A stretch of 6,598 nt of DNA from Gammaproteobacteria bacterium (GCA_012513235.1 JAAZCO010000105.1:1-6598), one strand, 5' to 3'; numbered from the stretch's first letter, positions 1 to 6,484 are shown. Notes: generated by a model from the sequence alone, not told the origin. Numbers and translations are program-made.

Positions 1-102
1 ACTGACTAAAAAAGGCGTTAGAATCGGCAACAGTAAGTACAAGGTTAGCAGTGCCAAACCCAGTATGCCCAACAGCAACCAACTCTTAAGGTTTTGCGTC
101 AT
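1..102 (-). CDS. AI-2E family transporter (PerM/UPF0118), N-terminal fragment
   Basis: This is the first 34 codons of a gene that runs off the left edge; it is open to base 1. The ATG lies at 102-100, and an AAGAG ribosome site sits 8 bases upstream (complement of 111-115). The peptide begins MTQNLKSWLLLGILGLALL and continues into a TLYLLLPILTPFLVS segment. That hydrophobic first helix with a P-I-L-T-P-F-L-V motif is typical of the N-terminus of AI-2E/PerM family permeases, inner-membrane proteins of about 350 residues with several membrane spans. Some members export autoinducer-2, but most have no proven substrate. It starts 18 bases after the DUF2066 stop codon, which suggests one transcript. 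I recall the same pair in Pseudomonas genomes, followed by hda. The family call rests on a short fragment, and the substrate cannot be inferred. Confidence 0.72.
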   Translation of the reverse strand, partial: MTQNLKSWLLLGILGLALLTLYLLLPILTPFLVS

Positions 103-120
103 GGTCTGTACTCTTATAAA

Positions 121-1119
121 TTACCAGCTGAAATACAGCATTTTTGTACCTGAGTGAGCAGGTGCAAGATTGGCAGTATCTGCAGCGGAACGCTCCTGTA
201 CACCCGCTAAAGCCAATTGTGTACGCAGTTGCTCAACACTGCTGTGTACTTGCCACTGCACATATTCATCGTTGACTTCATATAACTTAGCAGCAAAGGG
301 TTCGAGCAAGCGTTCAAGCAATACAAAGCGCTCTAAATCAACACCCGTCACCCGAATACTTAATGACTCACCTTCGCCTGGTTTGACGGCAAAGCGTTCA
401 GCCAAATACTGATTAACGTGAGTGAATACAGCACGAGCTAACGCCTCTTGTGAGTCAGCACTGGCTGCGCCCTGGTGTAATTCCTCACCGAGCCATAGAT
501 GCCATTGCGCTGAAAACTCATCAGTAGCAAGTGCTTGCTGCACTAATAACACAGCATCCGCCGTGTAACGCTCTGCCGATGCTCGTAATTTATCACTGTT
601 ACGCAATGGATCACTGCCAATCAGCAGCTGATCACTTAAGTCACCCAGCGGAAAGCGCGCTGGAATACCTGCATATTGCGCTGCGGCATGGATTTTCTGA
701 GCGTTAGATTGGCCGTCGCTGATCAAGCGCATACCGTTGAGATCATCCACTAACCACCACGCTAACACCACTGGGCGGCTGCTATCCCAAACCGGCAAAT
801 TGGCATCTTGCAAAGCCGATTGCACACTGCTTGGATCAAAATCCACGATCAAGGTATTGCCTTCATAACCGTAACGATTGATTAGTGCTTGTGGGTCAGC
901 AATATACTCAGCCAAGTCTGCCGACTCGCTGATATTGATTTTGCCAGTTAAGCGCTGCACTAAGGCGATAAAAGCCTGCTGCAACCCCGCATCACGCACA
1001 TCGCTGTCTTGACTGTCCAGCTCTTCACGCACCTGATACAAAGCAGACACAGGTTCAGCATGGCTGCTGGCCATCACTAAAGACATTACTAGTGCAACCA
1101 AACCTATAAAAAATCGCAT
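121..1119 (-). CDS. DUF2066 domain-containing exported protein
   Basis: This 332-residue protein of unknown function matches DUF2066 as I know it. It begins MRFFIGLVALVMSLVMASSHA, a signal peptide with a probable signal peptidase I site after Ala21, so the mature protein should be periplasmic or envelope-associated. No other membrane span is visible. Family-like stretches are the helical region near residues 40-60 (QQAFIALVQRLTGK), the VDFDPSSV strand near 92-99, and the block around 108-126 with LPVWDSSRPVVLAWWLVDD. The C-terminus ends in GTKMLYFSW. An ATG nine codons upstream (1146) is possible, but the start at 1119 is preferred: an AGAGAGAG purine run ends 5 bases before it and the signal peptide begins directly there. 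It lies just upstream of the permease gene, probably in one operon. Family assignment is fairly secure; function is unknown. Confidence 0.85.
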   Translation of the reverse strand: MRFFIGLVALVMSLVMASSHAEPVSALYQVREELDSQDSDVRDAGLQQAFIALVQRLTGKINISESADLAEYIADPQALINRYGYEGNTLIVDFDPSSVQSALQDANLPVWDSSRPVVLAWWLVDDLNGMRLISDGQSNAQKIHAAAQYAGIPARFPLGDLSDQLLIGSDPLRNSDKLRASAERYTADAVLLVQQALATDEFSAQWHLWLGEELHQGAASADSQEALARAVFTHVNQYLAERFAVKPGEGESLSIRVTGVDLERFVLLERLLEPFAAKLYEVNDEYVQWQVHSSVEQLRTQLALAGVQERSAADTANLAPAHSGTKMLYFSW

Positions 1120-1181
1120 ATGTACTCTCTCTAACGATTGAATCAAGCTCAGCCATCAACCTTAAACAGCACCAAACTGAC

Positions 1182-1198
1182 TGCAACTGCTGGTTGCA
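1182..1198. repeat. Short inverted repeat in the DUF2066 leader
   Basis: A perfect 6-base inverted repeat, TGCAAC and GTTGCA, is separated by the 5-base spacer TGCTG. If the DUF2066 transcript starts upstream of it, this would be a small hairpin about 60 bases before the start codon. No U-run follows on either strand, so it is not an intrinsic terminator. A stem this short can arise by chance. Confidence 0.35.
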
Positions 1199-1224
1199 CG
1201 GCGCTGCGCAATGACTGCTATTTC

Positions 1225-1249
1225 ACGGGCTAGCTAGCATATAACCCGT
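1225..1249. repeat. Inverted repeat enclosing a GCTAGCTAGC palindrome
   Basis: Arms ACGGGCTA (1225-1232) and TAACCCGT (1242-1249) match at 7 of 8 positions. In a minus-strand transcript the odd pair becomes a U-G wobble, giving an 8-pair stem with a 9-base loop. The left arm overlaps a perfect 10-base palindrome, GCTAGCTAGC (1229-1238). It lies about 105 bases upstream of the DUF2066 start, next to the AT-rich TTATAT and TTTAAAAT patches, where a promoter or operator would be expected. No protein site is recognised. On the minus strand no T-run follows, so a terminator in that direction is unlikely. Confidence 0.45.
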
Positions 1250-1277
1250 CATTTTAAATTTCGAGACCACACCCAGT

Positions 1278-1287
1278 GACCTAGGTC
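1278..1287. repeat. Perfect 10-base palindrome GACCTAGGTC
   Basis: GACCTAGGTC reads the same on both strands; the symmetry does not extend further. It lies about 30 bases from the 1225-1249 inverted repeat, upstream of DUF2066. It could be a binding site for a dimeric regulator, but no known consensus is recognised and it may be chance. Confidence 0.3.
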
Positions 1288-1432
1288 TTGTCATAATAGA
1301 ACGCAAAAGCGGCAAAGGATTCATTTACCAAGCTCAAAGTCTGGCTGAATCACACCACTGTGCCTACAAACGGCTGAGTCAGTGAGACTATAAATCGCCT
1401 AGACCAATAGCAATAAAGCCAAATCCAACAGT

Positions 1433-1449
1433 GCAACGACTTGCGTTGC
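1433..1449 (-). terminator. Weak hairpin downstream of zapE, possible terminator
   Basis: GCAACG and CGTTGC form a perfect 6-base inverted repeat around the 5-base spacer ACTTG, beginning about 50 bases after the zapE stop in the direction of transcription. On the minus strand it is followed by ACTGTTGGATTTGGCTTT, which is T-rich but lacks an unbroken T-run. It is therefore a poor intrinsic terminator. It is listed because it is the best hairpin at the end of the lptF-lptG-zapE series; factor-dependent termination or read-through are equally likely. Confidence 0.22.
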
Positions 1450-1497
1450 CTCACTGCTGGGAATTGGCTCTAGTGCAACTGCACAGTCACAATAGCA

Positions 1498-2589
1498 CTA
1501 AGACTTATGCGGACGTGCTAAAAACTCATGGGATTGCATTTCTAACAAACGACTGAGCGTACGCTGGAACTCAAACTGCAAGCGGTTACCCACATACAAG
1601 TCTTTGAGTGGCACTTGCGCAGAAATAATCAGCTTAATGCTGCGGTCGTAAAACTCATCTACCAAATTGATAAAGCGACGGGCAATATCTTCATTGCTGG
1701 TATTCATTTGTTCTACGTTCGACAAAATAATCGCACTATAGACTTTACCCAACTCAATATAGTCATTCTGACTGCGCGGGCCGTCGCATAGAGCACGAAA
1801 GTCAAACCACGCCACATCATTACCGATCTTACGTGCGACAATGGTTCGGTTTTCTACGGTTAGGGGCTCGTTTTCAAGGATTTTGCAGTTGTCTAATAAT
1901 AAGCTGCGAAAGCTTTTATCCAACTCAATCTCAACTTCAGGCGTTAGAGGATAATGATACAACTCGGCCTGCTCAAGCGCGCGCAAACGGTAGTCAATAC
2001 CACTGTCCACGTTGACTATTTCGGTATGCTCTTTAAGCAAGGCAATCGCTGGTAAGAAGCGCGCACGCTGTAAGCCGTCTTTATACAGGCCATCAGGCAC
2101 AATATTTGAAGTCGCCACCAGACTGACACCGTTTTTAAACAGTTCTTCCAGTAAACCCGCCAAGATCATTGCATCAGTGATGTCGGTGACAAAGAACTCA
2201 TCGAAACAAATCACCCGCGCTTCTTTAGCAAAACGCTCGGCGACAATCACCAGCGGATTTTTCTCGCCATCCAGGGTACGCAACTCTTCATGCACACGCT
2301 TCATAAAACGGTGAAAGTGCGTGCGCATTTTCTGCTCAAAGGGCAGCGCATCGAAGAAAGTATCCACTAAATAGGTCTTACCGCGCCCTACACCACCCCA
2401 AAAATATAAGCCTTTAATGGGCTGCGTAGATTTCTTACCCAGCAAACGGCTGAACAAACCGCTGCTTGGCGGACCTGTCACTAGGTCGTCATACAGACGC
2501 TGCAAATGACGTACAGCATTTTCTTGTGCAGCATCACGGAAAAAGTCCGGGCGCTGTAAATCCTGTTGATAGCATTCTAGTGGTGTCAT
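1498..2589 (-). CDS. zapE: Cell division protein ZapE (AFG1-family ATPase)
   Basis: This 363-residue P-loop ATPase belongs to the AFG1/LACE1 family. In E. coli, ZapE binds the FtsZ ring late in division and lowers FtsZ polymer stability in an ATP-dependent way; it acts in the cytoplasm. Visible motifs are Walker A GGVGRGKT at residues 65-72, Walker B VICFDEF at about 126-132 with Asp130-Glu131, a sensor-1 type TSN at 160-162, and the LQRARFLP segment at about 174-181 that carries the likely arginine finger. The C-terminal NLVDEFYDRSIKLIISA block is family-typical. The ATG at 2589 is chosen because MTPLECYQQDLQRPDF matches the usual N-terminus. A longer reading from a TTG at 2661 would add 24 unrelated residues. 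The ribosome site is weak (GAG, about 8 bases upstream). The gene begins 87 bases after lptG, so it may be the last gene of that transcript. All key residues look intact. Confidence 0.93.
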   Translation of the reverse strand: MTPLECYQQDLQRPDFFRDAAQENAVRHLQRLYDDLVTGPPSSGLFSRLLGKKSTQPIKGLYFWGGVGRGKTYLVDTFFDALPFEQKMRTHFHRFMKRVHEELRTLDGEKNPLVIVAERFAKEARVICFDEFFVTDITDAMILAGLLEELFKNGVSLVATSNIVPDGLYKDGLQRARFLPAIALLKEHTEIVNVDSGIDYRLRALEQAELYHYPLTPEVEIELDKSFRSLLLDNCKILENEPLTVENRTIVARKIGNDVAWFDFRALCDGPRSQNDYIELGKVYSAIILSNVEQMNTSNEDIARRFINLVDEFYDRSIKLIISAQVPLKDLYVGNRLQFEFQRTLSRLLEMQSHEFLARPHKS

Positions 2590-2625
2590 GATAAGTCTCG
2601 ACCCGACAGATAAAACGGGGCAACA

Positions 2626-2653
2626 CTTTAACCACGCCACCCACAATTGGCAA
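2626..2653 (-). promoter_or_regulatory. Candidate sigma70-type promoter for zapE
   Basis: On the minus strand TTGCCA (complement of 2648-2653) and TTAAAG (complement of 2626-2631) are 16 bases apart. This resembles a modest sigma70 promoter in the 87-base gap between lptG and zapE and would give a leader of roughly 30 bases. The -10 match is weak, so zapE may depend on read-through from lptF-lptG instead. Confidence 0.22.
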
Positions 2654-2676
2654 TCATCCAAGCCACATTTAAAACA

Positions 2677-3738
2677 CTAACCCGCGCGGCGTAGCAACCA
2701 AAAACCTAAGCCAGCACACACCAGTGCTGGCAAAACGACAGCAACTATCGGCGCAAAACCAAAGACTAGACTGGCTGGTCCCAGCAGATCCTGTGCTATA
2801 CGAAACACAAAACCCACCACCACACCGGTAAATACACGCTGACCTAATGTCACTGAGCGCAGCGGCCCAAAGACAAAGGATACCGCCATCAGCACCAGTG
2901 CGGCAGTGACTAAAGGCTGTAAAACCTTGACCCAAAACGCCAACCAATAGCGATCAGCATTGAGCCCTTGCTCGTTCAAGTAGTGCGAATACTCCCACAG
3001 ACCACTGATCGGTAAAGTATCAGGTTCCATCACAACGGTATTGAGCAATTGCGGACTGATTTCAACATCCCAGCGCTCACTGGCCGCGTGCTGAATGCTA
3101 CTGCTGCGCTCTTGTAATTGGGTATACACCACATCTTCCAGCTGCCAGTAGCCATCTTGATACAAGGCTTGCTGGGCAAAGCTCGAGCTTAATAAGCGCT
3201 GCTGATCATCAATGACATAACGCGTGACACCAATTAACTTACCGCCGGGTTGCACAGCGTTCACGTGAATATATTCATTGCCTTGGCGATGCCATAAGCC
3301 ATGCTTAGAGCTTTGCGCCTTACCCACTGATTGCGCCAGCGCACGGTTAGCTTGCGCGATACTCGAAGTCCAAGGGGCAAGATACTCACCCACCAGTACG
3401 CCGAGCAACATCAGCACCAACATCGGCTTCATCACTGCCCAAACAATACGACGAATCGACACACCAGCGGCACGAATCACCGTCAACTCACTGTTACTGG
3501 CTAAGGCACCTAACCCCACTAAACAGCCAATCAACGCAGCCATAGGTAACATGTCATAGACGCGACGTGGCGTGGTGAGCAACACATAATGCGCGGCCCC
3601 CCAAATGGTGTAAGCATCATCAATATCATTCAGCTCATCAATAAAAGCGAACAGCAAAGCTAAGCCAGTAATGATACCCAGCACCGCGACAATCGCTAAA
3701 AAAACACTGCTACCAATATAGCGATCGAGCCTACGCAT
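2677..3738 (-). CDS. lptG: LPS export ABC transporter permease LptG
   Basis: This 353-residue inner-membrane subunit of LptB2FG works with LptF and the ATPase LptB to extract lipopolysaccharide and pass it to LptC and LptA. The layout is that of the LptF/LptG (YjgP/YjgQ) family. Three N-terminal membrane helices lie at about 10-32, 58-80 and 98-120; a periplasmic beta-jellyroll-type domain spans about 125-265; three more helices lie at about 271-291, 302-320 and 328-349. The NSELTVIRAAGVS block (82-94) between helices 2 and 3 is the conserved cytoplasmic coupling region expected to contact LptB. LVGEYLAPW (115-123), GLWHRQG (147-153) and FGPLRSVTLGQRVFTG (290-305) are strongly LptG-like. The ATG at 3738 lies inside the end of lptF, with an 8-base overlap, and follows an AAGGAG site 7 bases upstream (complement of 3746-3751). 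Coupled translation with lptF is likely. Length is normal and no defect is seen. Confidence 0.96.
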   Translation of the reverse strand: MRRLDRYIGSSVFLAIVAVLGIITGLALLFAFIDELNDIDDAYTIWGAAHYVLLTTPRRVYDMLPMAALIGCLVGLGALASNSELTVIRAAGVSIRRIVWAVMKPMLVLMLLGVLVGEYLAPWTSSIAQANRALAQSVGKAQSSKHGLWHRQGNEYIHVNAVQPGGKLIGVTRYVIDDQQRLLSSSFAQQALYQDGYWQLEDVVYTQLQERSSSIQHAASERWDVEISPQLLNTVVMEPDTLPISGLWEYSHYLNEQGLNADRYWLAFWVKVLQPLVTAALVLMAVSFVFGPLRSVTLGQRVFTGVVVGFVFRIAQDLLGPASLVFGFAPIVAVVLPALVCAGLGFWLLRRAG

Positions 3739-4855
3739 GTTGTGTCTCCTTGTTTGCCCGCAAGCGCGCTCGACGTAGTTGCAACGGCTGCCAATACACC
3801 AGCACTAAACCAATGATTAAAAATATAGCGTGTACAGGCCATAAGCCCAGCTCAATGGGCAATTTACCTTTATCCAAGGCACTGCGCGCAGCCACTAACA
3901 AAGCCAAATAAGACATATATAGCAAAATGGCTGGCAATAATTTAAGAAAGCGGCCTTGGCGTGGATTCACGCGCGATAAAGGCACTGCGATTAAGGTTAC
4001 GATTAAGACTAGAATCGGAAAAGATAAGCGCCACTGTAATTCAGACTGCATGCGCACATCTGGATTACCCAACAATTCACGAGTAGCGACGGTTTCACGC
4101 TCGCCCATTTTCACCTCAACCGAGGGCTTAGGCAGCAACACACCGTAAGTGTCATACTGAATCACTCGGTAGTCAGCTTCACCTGGGGTACCGTCATAGC
4201 GATAACCATCTTGTAAAATCAAATAACGACTGCCATCTGCTTGAATTTCTTGTCGCCCAGTTTTCGCGACCAATACCGTAATCGCCTCATCAACATCACT
4301 GCCGGCACGCGTTGGGCGCTTTTCAGAGATAAACACATTGCGCAGTTCATCACGCCCCTTGGATAACTCTTGCGTATAAGTCACACGTGAGCCGCCACGT
4401 AGCGACTGAAAGCGCCCCGGCACTAAGGTGTCAAACTCTGTCAAAGCATCTTGTTCACTGAAAATACGCGCCACACTTTGTACACCCTGCGGAGCCACAT
4501 AAAAGCTTAACCAAGCGGTGATCAGGGCCACAAAGAAAGCAGGCACCAAGGTATAAGATAATAAGCGCTGCTCACTCATCCCGGTGGCCGTCAGCACTGT
4601 CATCTCACTTTCCAGATATAAACGCCCATAAGCGAGCAAGATGCCTAAAAACAGCCCCAAGGGTAAGATCAGCTGCAAAAAGCCCGGAATGCGGTAGCCC
4701 ATAATCATCAGCAGTACGCCGGGATCGAGTACACCTTGCGCTGCTTGCGCCAAATATTTAATAAAGCGCCCGCTCATAATAATCACAAGCAGAACCGCAC
4801 TGACGGCACTAAAGGTCAGTAAAACTTCGCGAGAAAGATAACGAAAAACTATCAA
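3731..4855 (-). CDS. lptF: LPS export ABC transporter permease LptF
   Basis: This 374-residue inner-membrane partner of LptG in the LptB2FG lipopolysaccharide exporter has membrane helices at about 11-30, 55-79 and 101-120, a periplasmic domain at about 125-270, and further helices at about 277-295, 304-324 and 337-355. The ESEMTVLTATGMS block (82-94) is the coupling region facing LptB. IVFRYLSREVLLTFSAVSA and FLQLILPLGLFLGILLAYGR match LptF as I know it. The start codon is TTG at 4855-4853. A GGAG site ends 7 bases upstream, an in-frame TGA lies at 4876-4874 and no ATG or GTG occurs between, while the protein matches the family from its second residue. The tail after helix 6 is basic (RRARLRANKETQHA) and encodes the lptG ribosome site. 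The gene is divergent from pepA. Confidence 0.95.
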   Translation of the reverse strand: MIVFRYLSREVLLTFSAVSAVLLVIIMSGRFIKYLAQAAQGVLDPGVLLMIMGYRIPGFLQLILPLGLFLGILLAYGRLYLESEMTVLTATGMSEQRLLSYTLVPAFFVALITAWLSFYVAPQGVQSVARIFSEQDALTEFDTLVPGRFQSLRGGSRVTYTQELSKGRDELRNVFISEKRPTRAGSDVDEAITVLVAKTGRQEIQADGSRYLILQDGYRYDGTPGEADYRVIQYDTYGVLLPKPSVEVKMGERETVATRELLGNPDVRMQSELQWRLSFPILVLIVTLIAVPLSRVNPRQGRFLKLLPAILLYMSYLALLVAARSALDKGKLPIELGLWPVHAIFLIIGLVLVYWQPLQLRRARLRANKETQHA

Positions 4856-4862
4856 GTAGAGG

Positions 4863-4866
4863 CTCC
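4863..4866 (-). promoter_or_regulatory. Ribosome binding site of lptF (decides the TTG start)
   Basis: GGAG on the minus strand (in the context TTGGAGCC) lies 7 bases before the TTG at 4855. This good Shine-Dalgarno match at normal spacing supports TTG initiation, since no ATG or GTG lies between the upstream in-frame TGA and this codon. Confidence 0.75.
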
Positions 4867-4910
4867 AAGCTTGTCAAAACCGCTCATCGCGGCTCACACT
4901 AGTCATACAA

Positions 4911-4919
4911 ATTATGGCA
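4911..4919 (-). promoter_or_regulatory. Candidate extended -10 promoter of lptF
   Basis: The minus strand reads TGCCATAAT, a TGn element followed directly by CATAAT (5 of 6 to TATAAT). A TTGCAT hexamer lies 19 bases further upstream (complement of 4939-4944), a longer spacing than ideal, but extended -10 promoters tolerate a poor -35. Transcription would start near 4904, giving a leader of about 50 bases before the lptF TTG. This is pattern matching only. Confidence 0.4.
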
Positions 4920-4927
4920 GTGTACAC
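4920..4927. repeat. Palindrome GTGTACAC between lptF and pepA
   Basis: A perfect 8-base palindrome lies just upstream of the candidate lptF -10 element, inside its -35/-10 spacer, and about 65 bases before the pepA start. It could be an operator serving both divergent genes. It matches no consensus I can name with confidence, and 8-base palindromes are frequent by chance. Confidence 0.25.
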
Positions 4928-4978
4928 ACACGCCGATGCAAACGATGAGTATTATCCTGCATCTATTCACCTTTGTCT

Positions 4979-4984
4979 TGAGGA
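4979..4984 (+). promoter_or_regulatory. Ribosome binding site of pepA
   Basis: TGAGGA precedes two possible pepA starts: a TTG at 4988 (4 bases after the GAGG core) and an ATG at 4994 (10 bases after it). The TTG spacing is too tight and the ATG gives the family-like N-terminus, so this site is assigned to the ATG. A TATTAT hexamer at 4950-4955 could be a -10 element for pepA but has no good -35. Confidence 0.55.
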
Positions 4985-4993
4985 TCCTTGAGT

Positions 4994-6484
4994 ATGGACT
5001 TTTTAGTCAGTTCCAATGCTGTTGAATCACTGAACACCAGCGCCCTTGTCTTAACCGTTAACGAGCAATTAGAACTCGACAGCCAAGGTCAGCAGATTGA
5101 TGCCCTGTGCAAAGGCGCTATCAGCGCACACCTCAAAGCAGGCGACATCCAAGGTAAACTCGGTCAAACATTATTACTGCACAACCTCGCCAACCTAAAA
5201 GCGCAACGCGTGTTGTTAGTCGGTATAGGTAAAGATGCTGAACTGTCTGACCGCAGCGCACGCAAATTGGTCAGTGCAATTTTAAATAATGTCAAAAGCC
5301 TGTCCATCAAAGATGCGGCATTGGCTTTTGCTGATGTGAAGTTTAAAGAACGTAATGCCTACAGCAGTGCACGTCTAATCGCAGAATGCTTAGCCGATGG
5401 CCTGTATGTTTTTGATCAGTTCAAAAGCGAAAAAGCGCCAGCAATCAACCTCAGTGCGATAACTTTTGTTTGCACCAGCGAACAACAAGAAGCCGTTGAA
5501 AAAGCGTGCCTGCAAGGTCAAGCGATTGCCTCAGGCATGGCCTTTACCCGTGACCTAGGCAATATGCCGCCAAACATCTGCCACCCACGCTATTTAGCTG
5601 AGCAAGCACAAGAGCTGAGCAAGCAACACAAGAACCTCAGCGTTGAAGTGCTCGAAGAAGAACAACTCAAAGAGCTCGGCGCCGGTGCTTTACTGGCAGT
5701 AGCCCAAGGCAGTGATCAGCCTGCACGCATGATTATCATGAATTACCAAGGCGCTGATGACAAAACCAAACAGCCCTATGTGCTGGTCGGTAAAGGCATC
5801 ACCTTTGATAGCGGCGGCATCAGTCTTAAGCCAGGCGCTGGCATGGATGAAATGAAATACGATATGGGCGGCGCAGCCAGTGTTTTAGGTGTTTTCAAAA
5901 CCCTAACCGAACTGCAACTGCCGATTAACGTGATTGGTGTGCTGACTTGTGCTGAAAATATGCCCAGCGGTGGCGCAACTCGTCCAGGTGATATAGTCAC
6001 CACCATGAGCGGCCAAACAGTTGAGATTCTCAATACGGATGCTGAAGGTCGTTTAGTGCTGTGCGACGCCCTCACTTATGTGAAGCGTTTTAACCCTCAA
6101 GCCGTGGTCAACATTGCAACGCTAACCGGCGCGTGCATCGTGGCATTAGGCAGCAGCACCAGCGGCCTGATGGGTAATAACCCTGAACTGGTACAGAGCC
6201 TGCTGCATGCCGGCAAACAAGCCAGCGACGTAGCGTGGGAATTGCCATTATTTGACGAATACCAAGAACTGCTGGATAGCCCCTTTGCAGATATTGCTAA
6301 CATTGGTGGCCCTAAAGCGGGTTCCATCACTGCGGGCTGCTTCTTATCACGCTTTACCAAAGATTACCCATGGGCGCATCTGGATATCGCCGGTACTGCA
6401 TGGATCAGTGGCGGTAAAGACAAAGGCGCCACCGGTCGTCCGGTACCCTTGCTGACTCAGTACCTGTTGGATCGCGCACAGTGA
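4994..6484 (+). CDS. pepA: Leucyl aminopeptidase PepA (M17 family)
   Basis: This 496-residue cytosolic metallo-aminopeptidase removes N-terminal residues, preferably leucine, from peptides; it forms hexamers and uses two metal ions. The N-terminal macro-like domain covers about residues 1-165 and the catalytic domain about 185-496. Metal ligands and catalytic residues are all visible: Lys267 and Asp272 in VGKGITFDSGG, Lys279 in SLKPG, Asp290 in KYDMGG, and Asp349, Glu351 and Arg353 in NTDAEGR. They run three residues behind E. coli PepA numbering. The residue two after Asp290 is Gly where E. coli has Cys, a change seen in other M17 enzymes. ATG 4994 is preferred over TTG 4988, which would add only two residues. 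E. coli PepA also binds DNA in Xer recombination and carAB control; whether this one does cannot be read here. It overlaps holC by 4 bases, so the two are probably co-transcribed. Confidence 0.97.
   Translation: MDFLVSSNAVESLNTSALVLTVNEQLELDSQGQQIDALCKGAISAHLKAGDIQGKLGQTLLLHNLANLKAQRVLLVGIGKDAELSDRSARKLVSAILNNVKSLSIKDAALAFADVKFKERNAYSSARLIAECLADGLYVFDQFKSEKAPAINLSAITFVCTSEQQEAVEKACLQGQAIASGMAFTRDLGNMPPNICHPRYLAEQAQELSKQHKNLSVEVLEEEQLKELGAGALLAVAQGSDQPARMIIMNYQGADDKTKQPYVLVGKGITFDSGGISLKPGAGMDEMKYDMGGAASVLGVFKTLTELQLPINVIGVLTCAENMPSGGATRPGDIVTTMSGQTVEILNTDAEGRLVLCDALTYVKRFNPQAVVNIATLTGACIVALGSSTSGLMGNNPELVQSLLHAGKQASDVAWELPLFDEYQELLDSPFADIANIGGPKAGSITAGCFLSRFTKDYPWAHLDIAGTAWISGGKDKGATGRPVPLLTQYLLDRAQ

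Larger units (their letters stand above)
1120..1497. other. Intergenic region without a convincing gene
   Basis: About 380 bases lie between the zapE stop and the DUF2066 start, both on the minus strand. Reading frames on both strands are broken by frequent stops, and no tRNA-like or other recognised RNA gene is visible. The stretch contains several inverted repeats (listed separately) and AT-rich patches near 1250-1262 and 1290-1299. It must hold the end of the zapE transcript and probably the promoter of the DUF2066-permease pair. I could not find a -35/-10 pair good enough to call. The nearest -10-like hexamers on the minus strand are TTATAT (complement of 1239-1244) and TAAAAT (complement of 1252-1257), neither with a good -35. 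Confidence 0.7.

Noticed and set aside
1380..1497. Possible C-terminal extension of zapE by read-through of the TAG at 1498-1500, giving a leucine-rich tail
   Set aside because: The protein already ends at the family-typical place and the extension soon meets another TAG; there is no sign of conservation.
2012..2314. Plus-strand open frame of 100 codons antisense to zapE
   Set aside because: The serine- and arginine-rich composition is that of an antisense shadow of a real gene, with no recognised domain.
2587..2661. Longer ZapE starting at the TTG at 2661
   Set aside because: The extra 24 residues do not resemble ZapE, and ATG 2589 matches the usual N-terminus.
2669..2947. Open reading frame of 92 codons on the minus strand
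   Set aside because: It lies entirely over lptG and its upstream edge in another frame, has no family resemblance and no ribosome site; lptG is unmistakable here.
4850..4877. TTGACA on the minus strand (complement of 4872-4877), 16 bases before a TTGATA, resembling a promoter for lptF
   Set aside because: The -10 hexamer would overlap the lptF start codon, so transcription would begin inside the gene; the upstream TGCCATAAT element is more sensible.
4880..4892. CCGC-TCATC-GCGG hairpin followed by TTTT on the minus strand in the lptF leader, like a small attenuator
   Set aside because: The stem has only 4 pairs and the T-run only 4 bases, too weak for an intrinsic terminator.
5776..6360. Minus-strand open frames (99 and 87 codons) antisense to pepA
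   Set aside because: They are shadows of the conserved pepA catalytic domain with no protein-like features.
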